From: an uncultured Steroidobacter sp.
GTDB taxonomy: Bacteria; Pseudomonadota; Gammaproteobacteria; Steroidobacterales; Steroidobacteraceae
Direction: 5' to 3'
Length of the DNA: 64,000 nt
Assembly: GCA_946478975.1 (NCBI GenBank)
Contig: CAMLEO010000003.1
Location: forward strand, 6,105-70,104
Shown here one piece after another: positions 18,732 to 27,305 of the stretch; position 1 is the stretch's first letter, and each line of letters begins with the position of its first letter. A program made the translations under genes and the position numbers. The notes below the pieces were generated by a model. It was not told the origin of the DNA, did not search any database, and saw nothing but the letters and a program-made list of their open reading frames with translations.

Positions 18732-19268
18732 TCAAACGGCTTTTTTCTCTTCGGGACGGCAGCGCGACAGCGCCAGGTTGCCGGACAGCTTGTCCAGGAT
18801 TCCGTCCAGCAGCGCGAGCTCCTGCTCGGTCAGGCCGGCGAACGTCTCGTCTTCGTGGCCCTTGGCCACATCGTTCAACCGGCCGAGCAGCGGCTGTGCT
18901 TTCGACGTGAGATAGACACAATGCGCGCGCCGGTCTTTTGGATGACGGCGGCGTTCGAGATAACCGTCGGCGCACAGGCGATCGATCAGCTGCCCTGCGG
19001 TGACTTCGGTGACTTCCAGCACCGTCGCGACCATACGTTGAGTCGTGCCGGGATTGCGCGCAACGGCGACGATTACTCCCCACTTGCCGCGAGTCAGACC
19101 GTCGGATTCGACGACCTGGTCGAAGCGCTGCCGGAGCTGCCGGGCAATCACGGTCAGTTTGATCGCGATCGCGCGCTTGCGACTTTCCGGCGCCTTCAAG
19201 CTGCTGTTCGCCGAACCGAACACGGGATCGGCTTTGAGATCGTCTGCGGAATCACGAGGTTTGGTCAT
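18732..19268 (-). CDS. MarR-family transcriptional regulator
   Basis: 178 residues. The winged helix-turn-helix covers about 60-125: RGKWGVIVAVARNPGTTQRM, then VTEVTAGQLIDRL as recognition region and the wing ERRRHPKDRRAHCVYLT, a textbook MarR signature. These dimers usually respond to aromatic or CoA-linked ligands. It is the second gene after the thiolase with an ATGA overlap. No operator copy precedes this pair, so it may control a separate set of genes. Confidence 0.93.
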   Translation of the reverse strand: MTKPRDSADDLKADPVFGSANSSLKAPESRKRAIAIKLTVIARQLRQRFDQVVESDGLTRGKWGVIVAVARNPGTTQRMVATVLEVTEVTAGQLIDRLCADGYLERRRHPKDRRAHCVYLTSKAQPLLGRLNDVAKGHEDETFAGLTEQELALLDGILDKLSGNLALSRCRPEEKKAV

Positions 19269-20518
19269 CGGACTCGTTCGATAATGATGGCCGGTGCCAT
19301 GCCGCCGGCGGCACACATTGTGATCAGGCCGCGCTTGAGATCACGACGCTCCAGCTCATCCAGCACTGTGCCGATCAACACCGCGCCGGTGGCTCCAATT
19401 GGATGACCGAGCGCGATGGCGCCGCCATTCACATTCACCTTGTCGCGATCGAGCTTCAGGTCGCGAATGAATTTCTCGACCACGACCGCGAACGCTTCGT
19501 TCACCTCCCACAGATCGATGTCTGCAGGCGTGAGCCCCGCCCTCGCGAGCACTTTTTTGGCGGCCGGCACCGGGCCGTTCAACATCAGCGTCGGATCGTC
19601 GCCAATGTTTGCTGTCGCGATCACTCGGGCGCGCGGTTCGAGACCATGCGCGCGCGCATATGAATCGGAAGCCATGAGCAGCGCCGCCGCGCCATCGACT
19701 ACACCGGATGAGCTGCCGGCGTGATGCACGGGCTCGATCTGCAAATCGGGATAACGACGATTGATGAGTTGTCGAAACGTCGGCCCGCCGTCCAAAGAAA
19801 AATCGGCGATTTGCGCAAAGCTCGGCTTGAGTGCGGCCAGATCCTGCGCAGTCGTTTGCGGGCGCGGATGCTCATCCTTCGCCAGAATCACTTTGCCTTC
19901 GTCGTCGACCACCGGAATGATGGAACGATCGAAGCGACCTTCGCGAATCGCGCGCGCAGCGCGCTGCTGGCTTTCGAGCGAAAAAGCATCCAACTCTTCG
20001 CGCCGGATCTTTTCCATCGACGCGATGGCATCGGCGCACACGCCCTGATGCGATTGTGGATGCCGTTGCTGAAGCCGCGGATTGCCGGTGCCGATGCCCA
20101 TCGATTTGAAGCCTGCCGCTCGCTCCTCTTCACCGAGCGAAGCGATCAGCGACATCATTTCCGTGCCGCCGGCGACAATCAGATCTTCCATGCCAGATTT
20201 GATCTGTGCGGCTGCCAGGCTGGCCGCGGTCAAACCACTGCCACAGAAACGATCGAGCGTGACGCCGCTGGCGCGAACGTCATAACCGGCGTCGAGCGCA
20301 GCCATGCGACCGAGATCGCCGCCTTGCTTGCCTTTCTGCGCGCTGGTGCCCCAGATCACATCGTCGACATCGGCCGTGTCGAGATTGTTACGCTGCTGAA
20401 GCGCTTTCAGCACTACGACGGCCAGGTGCTGGGGATGCATTTTGGACAGCGCGCCCTTGCCGGGCTTGCCGATGCCGCGCGGCGTGCGGACAGCATCGAC
20501 GATATATGCTCCAGCCAT
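19265..20518 (-). CDS. Thiolase (acetyl-CoA C-acyltransferase)
   Basis: 417 residues with all catalytic residues: nucleophile Cys92 in DRFCGSGLTA, the His in GGAIALGHPIGATGA, and the second Cys in TMCAAGGM near the C-terminus. It cleaves 3-oxoacyl-CoA with CoA to release acetyl- or propionyl-CoA. Some insertions around 115-150 (AAGFKSMGIGTGNPRLQQR) place it in the FadA/AtoB-like group acting on larger substrates. The ATG follows GAGGGGGA at six bases. Overlaps the MarR gene downstream. Confidence 0.94.
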   Translation of the reverse strand: MAGAYIVDAVRTPRGIGKPGKGALSKMHPQHLAVVVLKALQQRNNLDTADVDDVIWGTSAQKGKQGGDLGRMAALDAGYDVRASGVTLDRFCGSGLTAASLAAAQIKSGMEDLIVAGGTEMMSLIASLGEEERAAGFKSMGIGTGNPRLQQRHPQSHQGVCADAIASMEKIRREELDAFSLESQQRAARAIREGRFDRSIIPVVDDEGKVILAKDEHPRPQTTAQDLAALKPSFAQIADFSLDGGPTFRQLINRRYPDLQIEPVHHAGSSSGVVDGAAALLMASDSYARAHGLEPRARVIATANIGDDPTLMLNGPVPAAKKVLARAGLTPADIDLWEVNEAFAVVVEKFIRDLKLDRDKVNVNGGAIALGHPIGATGAVLIGTVLDELERRDLKRGLITMCAAGGMAPAIIIERVR

Positions 20519-20544
20519 GCATCCCCCTCATTGTGTTCGAGCAT

Positions 20545-20576
20545 GCGGCGGAAGGTTGTTATAAACCTTCCGCCGC
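20545..20576 (-). terminator. Strong hairpin downstream of the small secreted protein gene
   Basis: Stem of 13 perfect pairs (GCGGCGGAAGGTT with AACCTTCCGCCGC) and a 6 nt loop. It begins seven bases after the stop of the gene at 20583-20846 and ends before the thiolase ribosome-binding site. There is no U-tract after it on either strand, so it may be a Rho-assisted terminator or an mRNA-stabilising hairpin. Confidence 0.5.
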
Positions 20577-20582
20577 CCGACA

Positions 20583-20846
20583 TCACTTCAGCTTGCGCAC
20601 TTCGCTCTTGGAGAGCGTCGTCGTCAACTTGCCGTCGACCACCGACAGCGTCGACGCCGGCACCGTCACCATCTTGCCCTCGACGATCAGCTGCGCCGAG
20701 CCGTCATCCGTCACGCGATACACCGCACCGAGACGAGCGCCGTTGGCGCCGACCAGCATCTTGCCCTCTTGCGCGACTGCCTCTTGCGCGATCGCCGGCA
20801 AGCTCATGACTGCAACCGTGATCAAGGCAACCCAGGACTTCCTCAC
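20583..20846 (-). CDS. Small secreted (periplasmic) protein of unknown function
   Basis: 87 residues, starting at a GTG preceded by GGGAGAAG. The N-terminus is a Sec signal peptide: RK, hydrophobic WVALITVAVMSLPAIA and likely cleavage after AIA or AQA. The mature part of about 65 residues alternates short beta-like stretches (VGANGARLGAVYRV, GSAQLIVEGKMVTVPASTL) and ends in SEVRKLK, resembling small PRC-barrel-like envelope proteins of proteobacteria. An upstream ATG at 20924 would put basic residues before the signal peptide and is less likely. It has its own promoter with a degenerate operator (copy e) and a 100-base structured leader. Confidence 0.7.
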   Translation of the reverse strand: MRKSWVALITVAVMSLPAIAQEAVAQEGKMLVGANGARLGAVYRVTDDGSAQLIVEGKMVTVPASTLSVVDGKLTTTLSKSEVRKLK

Positions 20847-20893
20847 GAGACTTCTCCCACGTTTGAAAAACAAAAGTACTGCCATCCGCCGTG

Positions 20894-20942
20894 ATATCGG
20901 GTCCGATATAAAGGCCCGATACAAAGGCCCCTAATATCAAGG
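20894..20942. repeat. Palindrome and tandem 12-mers in the leader of the small secreted gene
   Basis: Perfect arms ATATCGG (20894-20900) and CCGATAT (20903-20909) separated by GT. Overlapping this, CCGATATAAAGG (20903-20914) is repeated as CCGATACAAAGG (20916-20927) and as CTAATATCAAGG (20931-20942). All lie between the predicted transcription start (about 20952) and the GTG at 20846. Confidence 0.7.
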
Positions 20943-20979
20943 CACCTAATGGATAGCTACCTTAGTACTTTGTCGGCCA

Positions 20980-21003
20980 ATGATCAACAGTGGTGATGGG
21001 AAG
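20980..21003. promoter_or_regulatory. Regulon operator, copy e (degenerate), with promoter
   Basis: Core AACAGTGGTGAT (20986-20997): one half is canonical, the other has lost GTT. On the minus strand TTGATC (20987-20982) is followed after 17 bp by TAAGGT (20964-20959), the same geometry as the better copies. It drives the small secreted protein gene. Confidence 0.55.
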
Positions 21004-21014
21004 CCGTACACGCG

Positions 21015-22121
21015 TCACACAATCTCCTGGACTTTCACCCAGCGGCGCTCGGCGCTCGAACGCCGTGCCGCCTCCAGCACTCGCTCTACCTGCCAGCCCT
21101 GCTCGAAGTCCGGCGCGACCGAACCCGGGCTCCGGATCGCCTGCACCATGCGGTTCATCGACAGCGCCATCGGGTACACGGGCTGCGGTTCCACCTCGGC
21201 TCCGACCGAAACATCAGGCGACGCGAGCAGCTTTGGCGGAATCTGCACCGGCTCCAGTCGCCCGCTCGCAAGCGTTCCTGTTTGCAGCGTGGTATCGCGG
21301 CTGGTCGGAAAACTCGGCGCGCTCGCCACGAATCGGCCATTGCTCCCGAATGCTTCGAATCGCCATCCCTGCGCGACGGTCGCACTCCACGACACCTGCA
21401 ACTGCATGAGCATTCCGTTCTTCATGCGCAGCAGTGCCGTGGCGAAATCGTTTGTTTCCGGCTTGATTACCTTGCCGTCGGGAAAGCGCCACGCGCTGAG
21501 CAGCTGTGCATCGTGAGCAACGACCTCCTCCACTTCACCCAACATGAACATGATCATGTGGAGCGCGTGACTGCCCAGGTTGCGCAGCGCCGAGACACCG
21601 AGGCCGCCTTGCGCAAACCAGTTGTATGGAAACTGCGGGTGCGGGCGATTGAACAAGGAGAGATTGAAACAACACGCACCGCCGAACGGCTGGCCGAGCA
21701 GGCCTTCCTGCAGCCATTCCTTCGCCATGCGATGCGCCGGCAGCCATTGTGAGAAAGCGTCGACGACAGCGACTTTGCCGCTGGTTTTCCAGGCATCGCG
21801 CAGTTCACGCGCGTGATCGATGTTCGCAGCGAAGGGAATGCCGTTGTAGACGTGCTTGCCGTTGCGCAGGGCCGACAACAGCATGGCGTGTCGAAGAATC
21901 GGGCGTGTGCCGCAATCGATGATGTCGATGTCGGGATCGGCGGTCATGAGCTGCGCATCCCAAAACGCGCGCTCGATGCTGTACTTCTTCGCCGCCGCCT
22001 CGGCGGTCTCCCGACGCGAGGTGCAAATCGCAACCACCTCGACGCCGGGCACTGCCCGCCAGGCCGGCAAGTGAGCCAGCGCTCCCCAGTTGGCGCTGAT
22101 GATTCCAACTCGGAGGGTCAT
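21015..22121 (-). CDS. Gfo/Idh/MocA-family oxidoreductase
   Basis: 368 residues with an N-terminal Rossmann domain (LRVGIISANWGALAHLPAWRA, then VEVVAICTSRRETAEA) and the C-terminal alpha-beta domain (GLGVSALRNLGSHALHMIMFMLG). The family reduces or oxidises sugar-like or cyclic hydroxyl groups with NAD(P). Oddly, the usual EKP motif that carries a catalytic Lys after the Rossmann fold reads GIP here (HVYNGIPFA), so classical dehydrogenase chemistry is doubtful. It follows the SDR at 22190-22969 by 68 bp on the same strand and is probably its operon partner. Confidence 0.87.
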   Translation of the reverse strand: MTLRVGIISANWGALAHLPAWRAVPGVEVVAICTSRRETAEAAAKKYSIERAFWDAQLMTADPDIDIIDCGTRPILRHAMLLSALRNGKHVYNGIPFAANIDHARELRDAWKTSGKVAVVDAFSQWLPAHRMAKEWLQEGLLGQPFGGACCFNLSLFNRPHPQFPYNWFAQGGLGVSALRNLGSHALHMIMFMLGEVEEVVAHDAQLLSAWRFPDGKVIKPETNDFATALLRMKNGMLMQLQVSWSATVAQGWRFEAFGSNGRFVASAPSFPTSRDTTLQTGTLASGRLEPVQIPPKLLASPDVSVGAEVEPQPVYPMALSMNRMVQAIRSPGSVAPDFEQGWQVERVLEAARRSSAERRWVKVQEIV

Positions 22122-22189
22122 CGGCTAGCGCATCCTCTAACGTTTCTCGTAACTCCCCAGAGTCGTGACAGGAGTCCGATCTCGCGCTT

Positions 22190-22969
22190 TCAACGAGCCT
22201 GCATTCGGATCGCGCCGTCGAGGCGCACTGTTTCGCCGTTGATATAACCGTTGCGAACGATCTCCAGCGCCATGCTCGCGTATTCCGAAGCGTGGCCGAG
22301 TCTCGGCGGGAACGGCACCATCGCGCCGAGCGCCTCCAGCATCTGGGGCGTCGCGCGGGCCATGGCCGGCGTATTGAAGATTCCAGGTTGAATCGTGTTG
22401 ACGCGAATGCCTTCACGCGCCAGATCGCGGGCGATCGTCAGCGTCATACCGACGATGGCCGCTTTGGCGGCGGAGTAAGCCGCCTGCCCCATCTGACCTT
22501 CGGTCGCCGCCGCCGACGATGTGTTGATGAGCACACCTCGCTCGCCATCGATGGGTTCCAAAGTCATCATGCCCGCGGCTGCGCGAGTGATGCAGCGGAA
22601 CGTGCCGACGGTGTTCAACTTCAGCACCCACTCGAATTGCTCGGTGGGAAATATCTTGATCTCGCCGGTTTGTTTGTCCCGACGCGCTGTGGCGATCGCG
22701 TTGCCGCCACCGGCACAGCTGACGAGAACGCGTTCCTGCCCATGAGCCGCGCGGGCCTTGGCAAAAGCTTCGTCCACGCTCTCATCCGACAGGACATCGC
22801 AGCGACAGAAGATCGCGCCAGTGTCGGCCGCGGCCCGCTCGCCGGTTTCCGGATTCTGGTCGAAGATCGCGACGCGAGCGCCGGCCTCGCGCAGTGCTTT
22901 GACGGTGGCCAATCCCAAGCCAGACGCGCCGCCCGTGACGACGGCCGCCAGTGCCGAATCGATCTTCAT
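22190..22969 (-). CDS. SDR, 3-hydroxyacyl-CoA dehydrogenase type II (HSD10-like)
   Basis: 259 residues. TGGASGLGLATVKALREAG, the inserted loop RRDKQTGEIKIFPTEQF and NTSSAAATEGQ with YSAAK match the HSD10/type II 3-hydroxyacyl-CoA dehydrogenase branch, which oxidises branched 3-hydroxyacyl-CoA and hydroxysteroids with NAD+ (FDQNPE after beta-2). The promoter -10 at 23000-22995 places the start after the far-upstream ATG, and GGGGGAA precedes this ATG, so MKIDSALA is used. Divergent from the CoA-transferase operon across an operator copy. Confidence 0.9.
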   Translation of the reverse strand: MKIDSALAAVVTGGASGLGLATVKALREAGARVAIFDQNPETGERAAADTGAIFCRCDVLSDESVDEAFAKARAAHGQERVLVSCAGGGNAIATARRDKQTGEIKIFPTEQFEWVLKLNTVGTFRCITRAAAGMMTLEPIDGERGVLINTSSAAATEGQMGQAAYSAAKAAIVGMTLTIARDLAREGIRVNTIQPGIFNTPAMARATPQMLEALGAMVPFPPRLGHASEYASMALEIVRNGYINGETVRLDGAIRMQAR

Positions 22970-23015
22970 CTGATTCCCCCCGGTCGAGGCTCGATTTCTA
23001 CCGGACTCCCCGCCA

Positions 23016-23039
23016 CTATGCAACACCGGTGTTGATTAT
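23016..23039. promoter_or_regulatory. Regulon operator, copy g, in a divergent promoter region
   Basis: Core AACACCGGTGTT at 23022-23033 is a perfect palindrome with right flank GATTAT. Minus-strand promoter: TTGCAT (23023-23018), 17 bp, TAGAAA (23000-22995) for the SDR at 22969. Plus-strand promoter: TTGATT (23032-23037), 19 bp, TATGAT (23057-23062) for the operon from 23097. One bound dimer could therefore control both directions. Confidence 0.85.
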
Positions 23040-23096
23040 TAACCGTCGGGTCGGGGTATGATCGCGCCCATAAGCAAGCTGTCGGGGGGTCGCTGA

Positions 23097-24317
23097 ATGC
23101 AGGTCATGAAAGGGGTGCGAGTCCTCGAAGTCGCGCAGTTCACGTTCGTGCCCGCCGCGGGGGCGGTGCTGGCGGACTGGGGCGCCGACGTCATCAAGGT
23201 CGAGCATCCGGTGCGCGGCGATACGCAGCGCGGCTTCTTGAACATGGGCGGCGTGTCGCTCGACCCGAACCGTCACACGCTGATCGAGCATCCGAATCGC
23301 GGCAAGCGCAGCGTCGGCATCGACGTGTCGACTGCGCAAGGCCAGCAGCTGCTGTATGAAATCGCCAAGACCGCCGATGTGTTTCTAACCAACTATCTGC
23401 CGTCGGTGCGTCAGAAGCACAAGTTCGATATCGAGCACATTCGCGCCGCCAATCCCAAGATCATCTACGCACGCGGCAGCGCTTACGGCGACAAAGGCCC
23501 CGAGCGCGACGTCGGCGGATTCGACGGCACCGCGTTCTGGTCGCGCAGCGGCATCGCTCATTCGATGACGCCTGCGGAGCTGGAAGGGCCGCTCACTCAA
23601 GGCATACCCGCGTTCGGCGATTCCATCGGCGGCATGTTCATCGCCGGCGGCATCTCCGCCGCCTTGTTTCATCGCGAACGCACCGGCGAAGCGGCAGAGC
23701 TCGATGTTTCATTGTTGAGCACCGCATGGTGGGCTTCCGGCGCGCTGATCTCACAAGGCATGGAAAAAGGCGTGATCACGCGCAATGCCATGCCCGCCTC
23801 CGGCGGCTCGGCGAAGAATCCGCTGATGGGCAACTTCCGCACCTCCGACGGCGGCACCATCAACTTTTGCATGGTGAGCCCGACCGGGTTGATCCGCGAC
23901 ACGTTCCAGCATCTCGGCATTCCCGAAGCCGGCGACGATCCGCGCTTTGCCGACGTTCACAAGCTGATCGAGAACTCCAAGGCCGCGAGCGACCTGATCG
24001 TCAAAGCGATCGGCAGCAAGCCGTTCGCGTATTGGCGCCAGCACCTGAAGACCATGAAAGGTCAGTGGGCGCCGATCCAGAGCCTGATCGATCTCGCCAG
24101 CGACGAGCAGGCGCTCGCCAACGACATGATCGTCGAAGTGGAAGCGGTGGAAGGTCCGCCGCTGAAACTGGTGCGCGGCCCGGTGCAGTTCAATCACCAG
24201 CCGCTCAATACCACTCGCGCTCCGCAAGCGTCCGAGCACACAGAAACGTTCCTGATGGAGCTCGGCCTCGATTGGGATCGCATCGAGCAGTTGAAAGCCG
24301 CGGGCGCAATCGCCTGA
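23097..24317 (+). CDS. CaiB/BaiF family III CoA-transferase
   Basis: 406 residues, normal family length. The N-terminus [35 protein letters not shown] is diagnostic, and the nucleophilic Asp lies in [14 protein letters not shown]. Such enzymes move CoA between acids, or racemise 2-methylacyl-CoA (a needed step for isoprenoid side chains). The ATG follows a GGGGGG tract at seven bases. It opens an eight-kilobase plus operon that also holds an acyl-CoA synthetase, a second CoA-transferase and a flavoprotein dehydrogenase. Confidence 0.93.
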   Translation: MQVMKGVRVLEVAQFTFVPAAGAVLADWGADVIKVEHPVRGDTQRGFLNMGGVSLDPNRHTLIEHPNRGKRSVGIDVSTAQGQQLLYEIAKTADVFLTNYLPSVRQKHKFDIEHIRAANPKIIYARGSAYGDKGPERDVGGFDGTAFWSRSGIAHSMTPAELEGPLTQGIPAFGDSIGGMFIAGGISAALFHRERTGEAAELDVSLLSTAWWASGALISQGMEKGVITRNAMPASGGSAKNPLMGNFRTSDGGTINFCMVSPTGLIRDTFQHLGIPEAGDDPRFADVHKLIENSKAASDLIVKAIGSKPFAYWRQHLKTMKGQWAPIQSLIDLASDEQALANDMIVEVEAVEGPPLKLVRGPVQFNHQPLNTTRAPQASEHTETFLMELGLDWDRIEQLKAAGAIA

Positions 24318-24329
24318 GCAGGTAGTCCT

Positions 24330-24620
24330 ATGAAACCCGGATCAAAGTTGAAAAGTGCCGTGTGCGACACCGAAGTCATGGTGGTACGCGCGGTGAACGC
24401 AGTCGTCGACTGTGGCGGCATGCCGATGTCCGAAGAGCGCCCGGCAGAACGCAAGCCGGTCAACGCGGCCTTCGCTGAAGGAACAAAGATCGGCAAGCGT
24501 TACGTGAACGCAGCCGGCACGGTGGAGCTGTTGTGCGTAAAAGCCGGCCAGGGCTCGCTGTCCATCGCCGGCGAGGCGCTCAAGGTGAAGGACGCGAAGC
24601 CCCTGCCCGCCTCGGACTGA
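24330..24620 (+). CDS. Conserved-looking small protein of unknown function
   Basis: 96 residues, 12 bp after the CoA-transferase and 4 bp before the acyl-CoA synthetase, so almost surely translated with them. No signal peptide or membrane segment. It begins PGSKLKSAVCDTEVMVVRA and has three Cys (12, 28, 69), one in the short motif CGGMPM, with a beta-rich C-terminal half (GTVELLCVKAGQGSLSIAGEAL). The Cys/Gly pattern could hold a metal or a substrate thioester, but I recognise no named family. Spacing and codon use match the neighbours, so I regard it as a real gene. Confidence 0.72.
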   Translation: MKPGSKLKSAVCDTEVMVVRAVNAVVDCGGMPMSEERPAERKPVNAAFAEGTKIGKRYVNAAGTVELLCVKAGQGSLSIAGEALKVKDAKPLPASD

Positions 24621-24624
24621 AGTC

Positions 24625-26112
24625 ATGAATATTTCTTTGGTGCTGCAGATGGCTGCAGATGCCGAGCCCGAGCGCGTCGGCTTGGTGTGCGATGGACGAC
24701 GCTGGTCGTATCGATCGTTGCTGCGTGCCGCGCAAGGTGCGGCACTCGACATTTCCAACAGCGGTGCTGCACACGTGGCGCTGCTCGATCACAACAGCGA
24801 GGCCGCGGCGATTGCATTGTTTGGAGCCGCGATTGCCGGTGTTCCTTATGTGCCGCTGAATTATCGGCTGGCTGATCCAGACCTCGCAGCGCTGCTGCAG
24901 CGGATCGCTCCTGCGTACATCATCGGCGATGTCGAACGTGTGCAGCGGCTGAATCCGCAAGGGAGTCACAAGGTGCGTTCGCGCGCGGCCTTTGTGACCG
25001 AGGCAGAAAAACTGGCCTCAGATATCGAGCCGGCCGACCAAAGCATCGCCATTCAACTCTTCACCAGCGGCACAACCGCTGCACCCAAGGCTGCACTGCT
25101 CCGCCACGCCAACCTGCTCTCTTACATTCTCGGCACCGTCGAGTTTGGCTGCGCCTCGGAAGACGAAGCCGCGCTGGTGAGCGTCCCGCCGTATCACATC
25201 GCAGGCATCTCGGCGCTGCTGAGCTCCATCTATTCCATGCGACGCATCGTGCTGTTGCCGGCGTTCGATCCCGACGAATGGCTGAAACTCGCCGCGTCCG
25301 AGCGCGTCACGAACGCTTTCGTGGTGCCAACGATGTTGTCTCGAATCATCGCTCGCATCGATGCGGGCGCGAGTGCCGATCTGTCTTCGCTGCAAGCCGT
25401 CGCGTATGGCGGCGGACGCATGCCGATGGAACTGATCGACCGCGCACTGGGATTGTTTCCACGTGTCAGTTTCACCAACGCTTATGGCCTCACCGAGACC
25501 AGCTCGACGATTGCGCTGCTCGGCCCGGAGGAACATCGCCAGGCGCACGGCTCCGCCGATCCAACGATTCGCGCCCGCTTGGGCTCCGTGGGCAAACCGC
25601 TGCCCACCGTTGAGATCGAGATCCGCGATGAAGCGGGACGCGTCCTGCCCGCCGGCGAGCGCGGCGAAATCTATGTTCGCGGCGAGCAAGTCTCCGGCGA
25701 GTATCGCGAGCGCAAAGCCATCGATGCGCAAGGATGGTTCCCCACCCGCGACGCCGGCTGGATGGATGCGGAAGGTTATTTGTTTCTTTCCGGACGCGCG
25801 GACGACGTAATCGTGCGCGGCGGTGAAAACATTTCTCCGGCGGAGATCGAAGACACGTTACTGACGCATCCGGCCATCGCCGATGCGGCCGCCGTGGCCG
25901 TGCCGTCGATCGAATGGGGCGAAGCCGTCGGCATCGCGATCGTGCCCAGGCCCGGCCAGCAAGCGCCCAGCGACGATGAGCTGCGCACACTGATCAAGAA
26001 CCGCCTGCGCTCATCGCGGGTCCCGGAACGAATCGCGGTGATGGACGCCCTGCCCTATAACGAAATGGGCAAGCTGCTCAGACGCGAGGTACGCGCTTTG
26101 CTGCGCAATTAG
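24625..26112 (+). CDS. Acyl-CoA synthetase (AMP-dependent, ANL superfamily)
   Basis: 495 residues. Motifs: phosphate loop TSGTTAAPKAALL (usual TSGTTGxPKG, here Ala for two Gly), NAYGLTETSSTI (A5), the hinge LSGRADDVIVRGGENI (A8) and the C-terminal catalytic Lys in NEMGKLLRRE. It activates a carboxylic acid via an acyl-adenylate to its CoA ester. Set between the small unknown protein and a second CoA-transferase (5 bp gap), it would load the pathway acid. Confidence 0.93.
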   Translation: MNISLVLQMAADAEPERVGLVCDGRRWSYRSLLRAAQGAALDISNSGAAHVALLDHNSEAAAIALFGAAIAGVPYVPLNYRLADPDLAALLQRIAPAYIIGDVERVQRLNPQGSHKVRSRAAFVTEAEKLASDIEPADQSIAIQLFTSGTTAAPKAALLRHANLLSYILGTVEFGCASEDEAALVSVPPYHIAGISALLSSIYSMRRIVLLPAFDPDEWLKLAASERVTNAFVVPTMLSRIIARIDAGASADLSSLQAVAYGGGRMPMELIDRALGLFPRVSFTNAYGLTETSSTIALLGPEEHRQAHGSADPTIRARLGSVGKPLPTVEIEIRDEAGRVLPAGERGEIYVRGEQVSGEYRERKAIDAQGWFPTRDAGWMDAEGYLFLSGRADDVIVRGGENISPAEIEDTLLTHPAIADAAAVAVPSIEWGEAVGIAIVPRPGQQAPSDDELRTLIKNRLRSSRVPERIAVMDALPYNEMGKLLRREVRALLRN

Positions 26113-26117
26113 CCACT

Positions 26118-27305
26118 ATGCCGCCCGCCTCGATTCCGTTCGCATGCTGTGCCGATGAAATCATCCGGCGACTGGCGCGCGCGACGGGATCGCAGGCAAT
26201 TGCATCGCTGACGGGTGCAACGCTGCTCGGCGAACGCGCCATGCTCGGGCGCATGAGCATTCCAGGACGAGTGTCCGCCGGCGGTGGCTGCCACCTGTTC
26301 GATGCGCTCAACGACACGATTGCGTTGAACCTCGCGCGGGCGGCCGATCGCGAGTTGCTGCCGGCCTTGTTTGAGGTCGATGCGCTGGATGTCTACGACA
26401 CCGACGCGATTGCCGAGCACGTCGCTCGATCTGACGGGCAGTCGTTGGTCACGCGCGGCCGATCGATGGGCCTGGCCATCGCAGCTGAGCATGAGCCGCG
26501 CTCACCTCGCATCGATCCCTGCGTCGAATTAGCGCCCGGCCGCGCCACGAGCACACGTATACGCACTCGCCCGCGAGTAATCGATCTTTCCGCGCTCTGG
26601 GCCGGTCCGCTGGCATCACACTTGTTGTGGCTTGCTGGAGCCGATGTCATCAAGGTCGAAAGTCGCTCGCGACAGGACGCGATGCGCAGCGGCGACTTGC
26701 AGTTCTTCGCCCTTCTCAACCAAGGCAAGTCGAGCGTCGTCGTCGACTTCTCGGATCACAACGATCGTCAGGCATTGCGGTCGCTGATCGCGACGGCCGA
26801 CATCGTGATCGAAGCGTCGCGACCACGTGCCCTGGCACAGCTCGGCTTCGATGCCGCGGAGTTTGTGAGCAACATTCCCGGGCTCGTCTGGATGACGATC
26901 ACCGGCCATGGCGCTGCCGGCGATGCAAGCAACTGGGTCGGCTTCGGCGACGACTGCGGAGTGGCCGCCGGACTGAGTGCCGCTCTGCGCGCTGCGACTG
27001 GAAATACCGGCTTTGTCGGCGACGCCATCGGCGATCCGCTAACCGGCATCTTCGCGGCAAACGTCGCTTGGAATGCATGGGCCTCGCGACGCGGCGGTCG
27101 TTTCGGATTGGCGTTAGCGGACGTCGTCGCACATTGTCTGACGCGAGATCGCGAGCGCGATCCAGACGCACTCAATCAACAACTGCTCGACTGGAGCAGA
27201 AACATCGGCCTGCTGTTCCCTGACGTGCGTCGACGGCAGATCGGTGCGCTCGCTCCCTTTGGCGAGCACACGCATTCGTTACTTGCGCGAGCCGCAGCAT
27301 GTTGA
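26118..27305 (+). CDS. CaiB/BaiF-like CoA-transferase family III protein, atypical architecture
   Basis: 395 residues. The family N-terminal signature [30 protein letters not shown] appears only at about residue 154, after a 150-residue region that begins FACCADEIIRRLARATG. The catalytic Asp can be placed in RFGLALADVVAH near 335, and the protein ends soon after, so the usual C-terminal small-domain return is missing or has been moved to the front. This looks like a rearranged or half-size CaiB protein. It overlaps the amidohydrolase gene by seven bases. Activity may be CoA transfer, racemisation or none. Confidence 0.8.
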   Translation: MPPASIPFACCADEIIRRLARATGSQAIASLTGATLLGERAMLGRMSIPGRVSAGGGCHLFDALNDTIALNLARAADRELLPALFEVDALDVYDTDAIAEHVARSDGQSLVTRGRSMGLAIAAEHEPRSPRIDPCVELAPGRATSTRIRTRPRVIDLSALWAGPLASHLLWLAGADVIKVESRSRQDAMRSGDLQFFALLNQGKSSVVVDFSDHNDRQALRSLIATADIVIEASRPRALAQLGFDAAEFVSNIPGLVWMTITGHGAAGDASNWVGFGDDCGVAAGLSAALRAATGNTGFVGDAIGDPLTGIFAANVAWNAWASRRGGRFGLALADVVAHCLTRDRERDPDALNQQLLDWSRNIGLLFPDVRRRQIGALAPFGEHTHSLLARAAAC

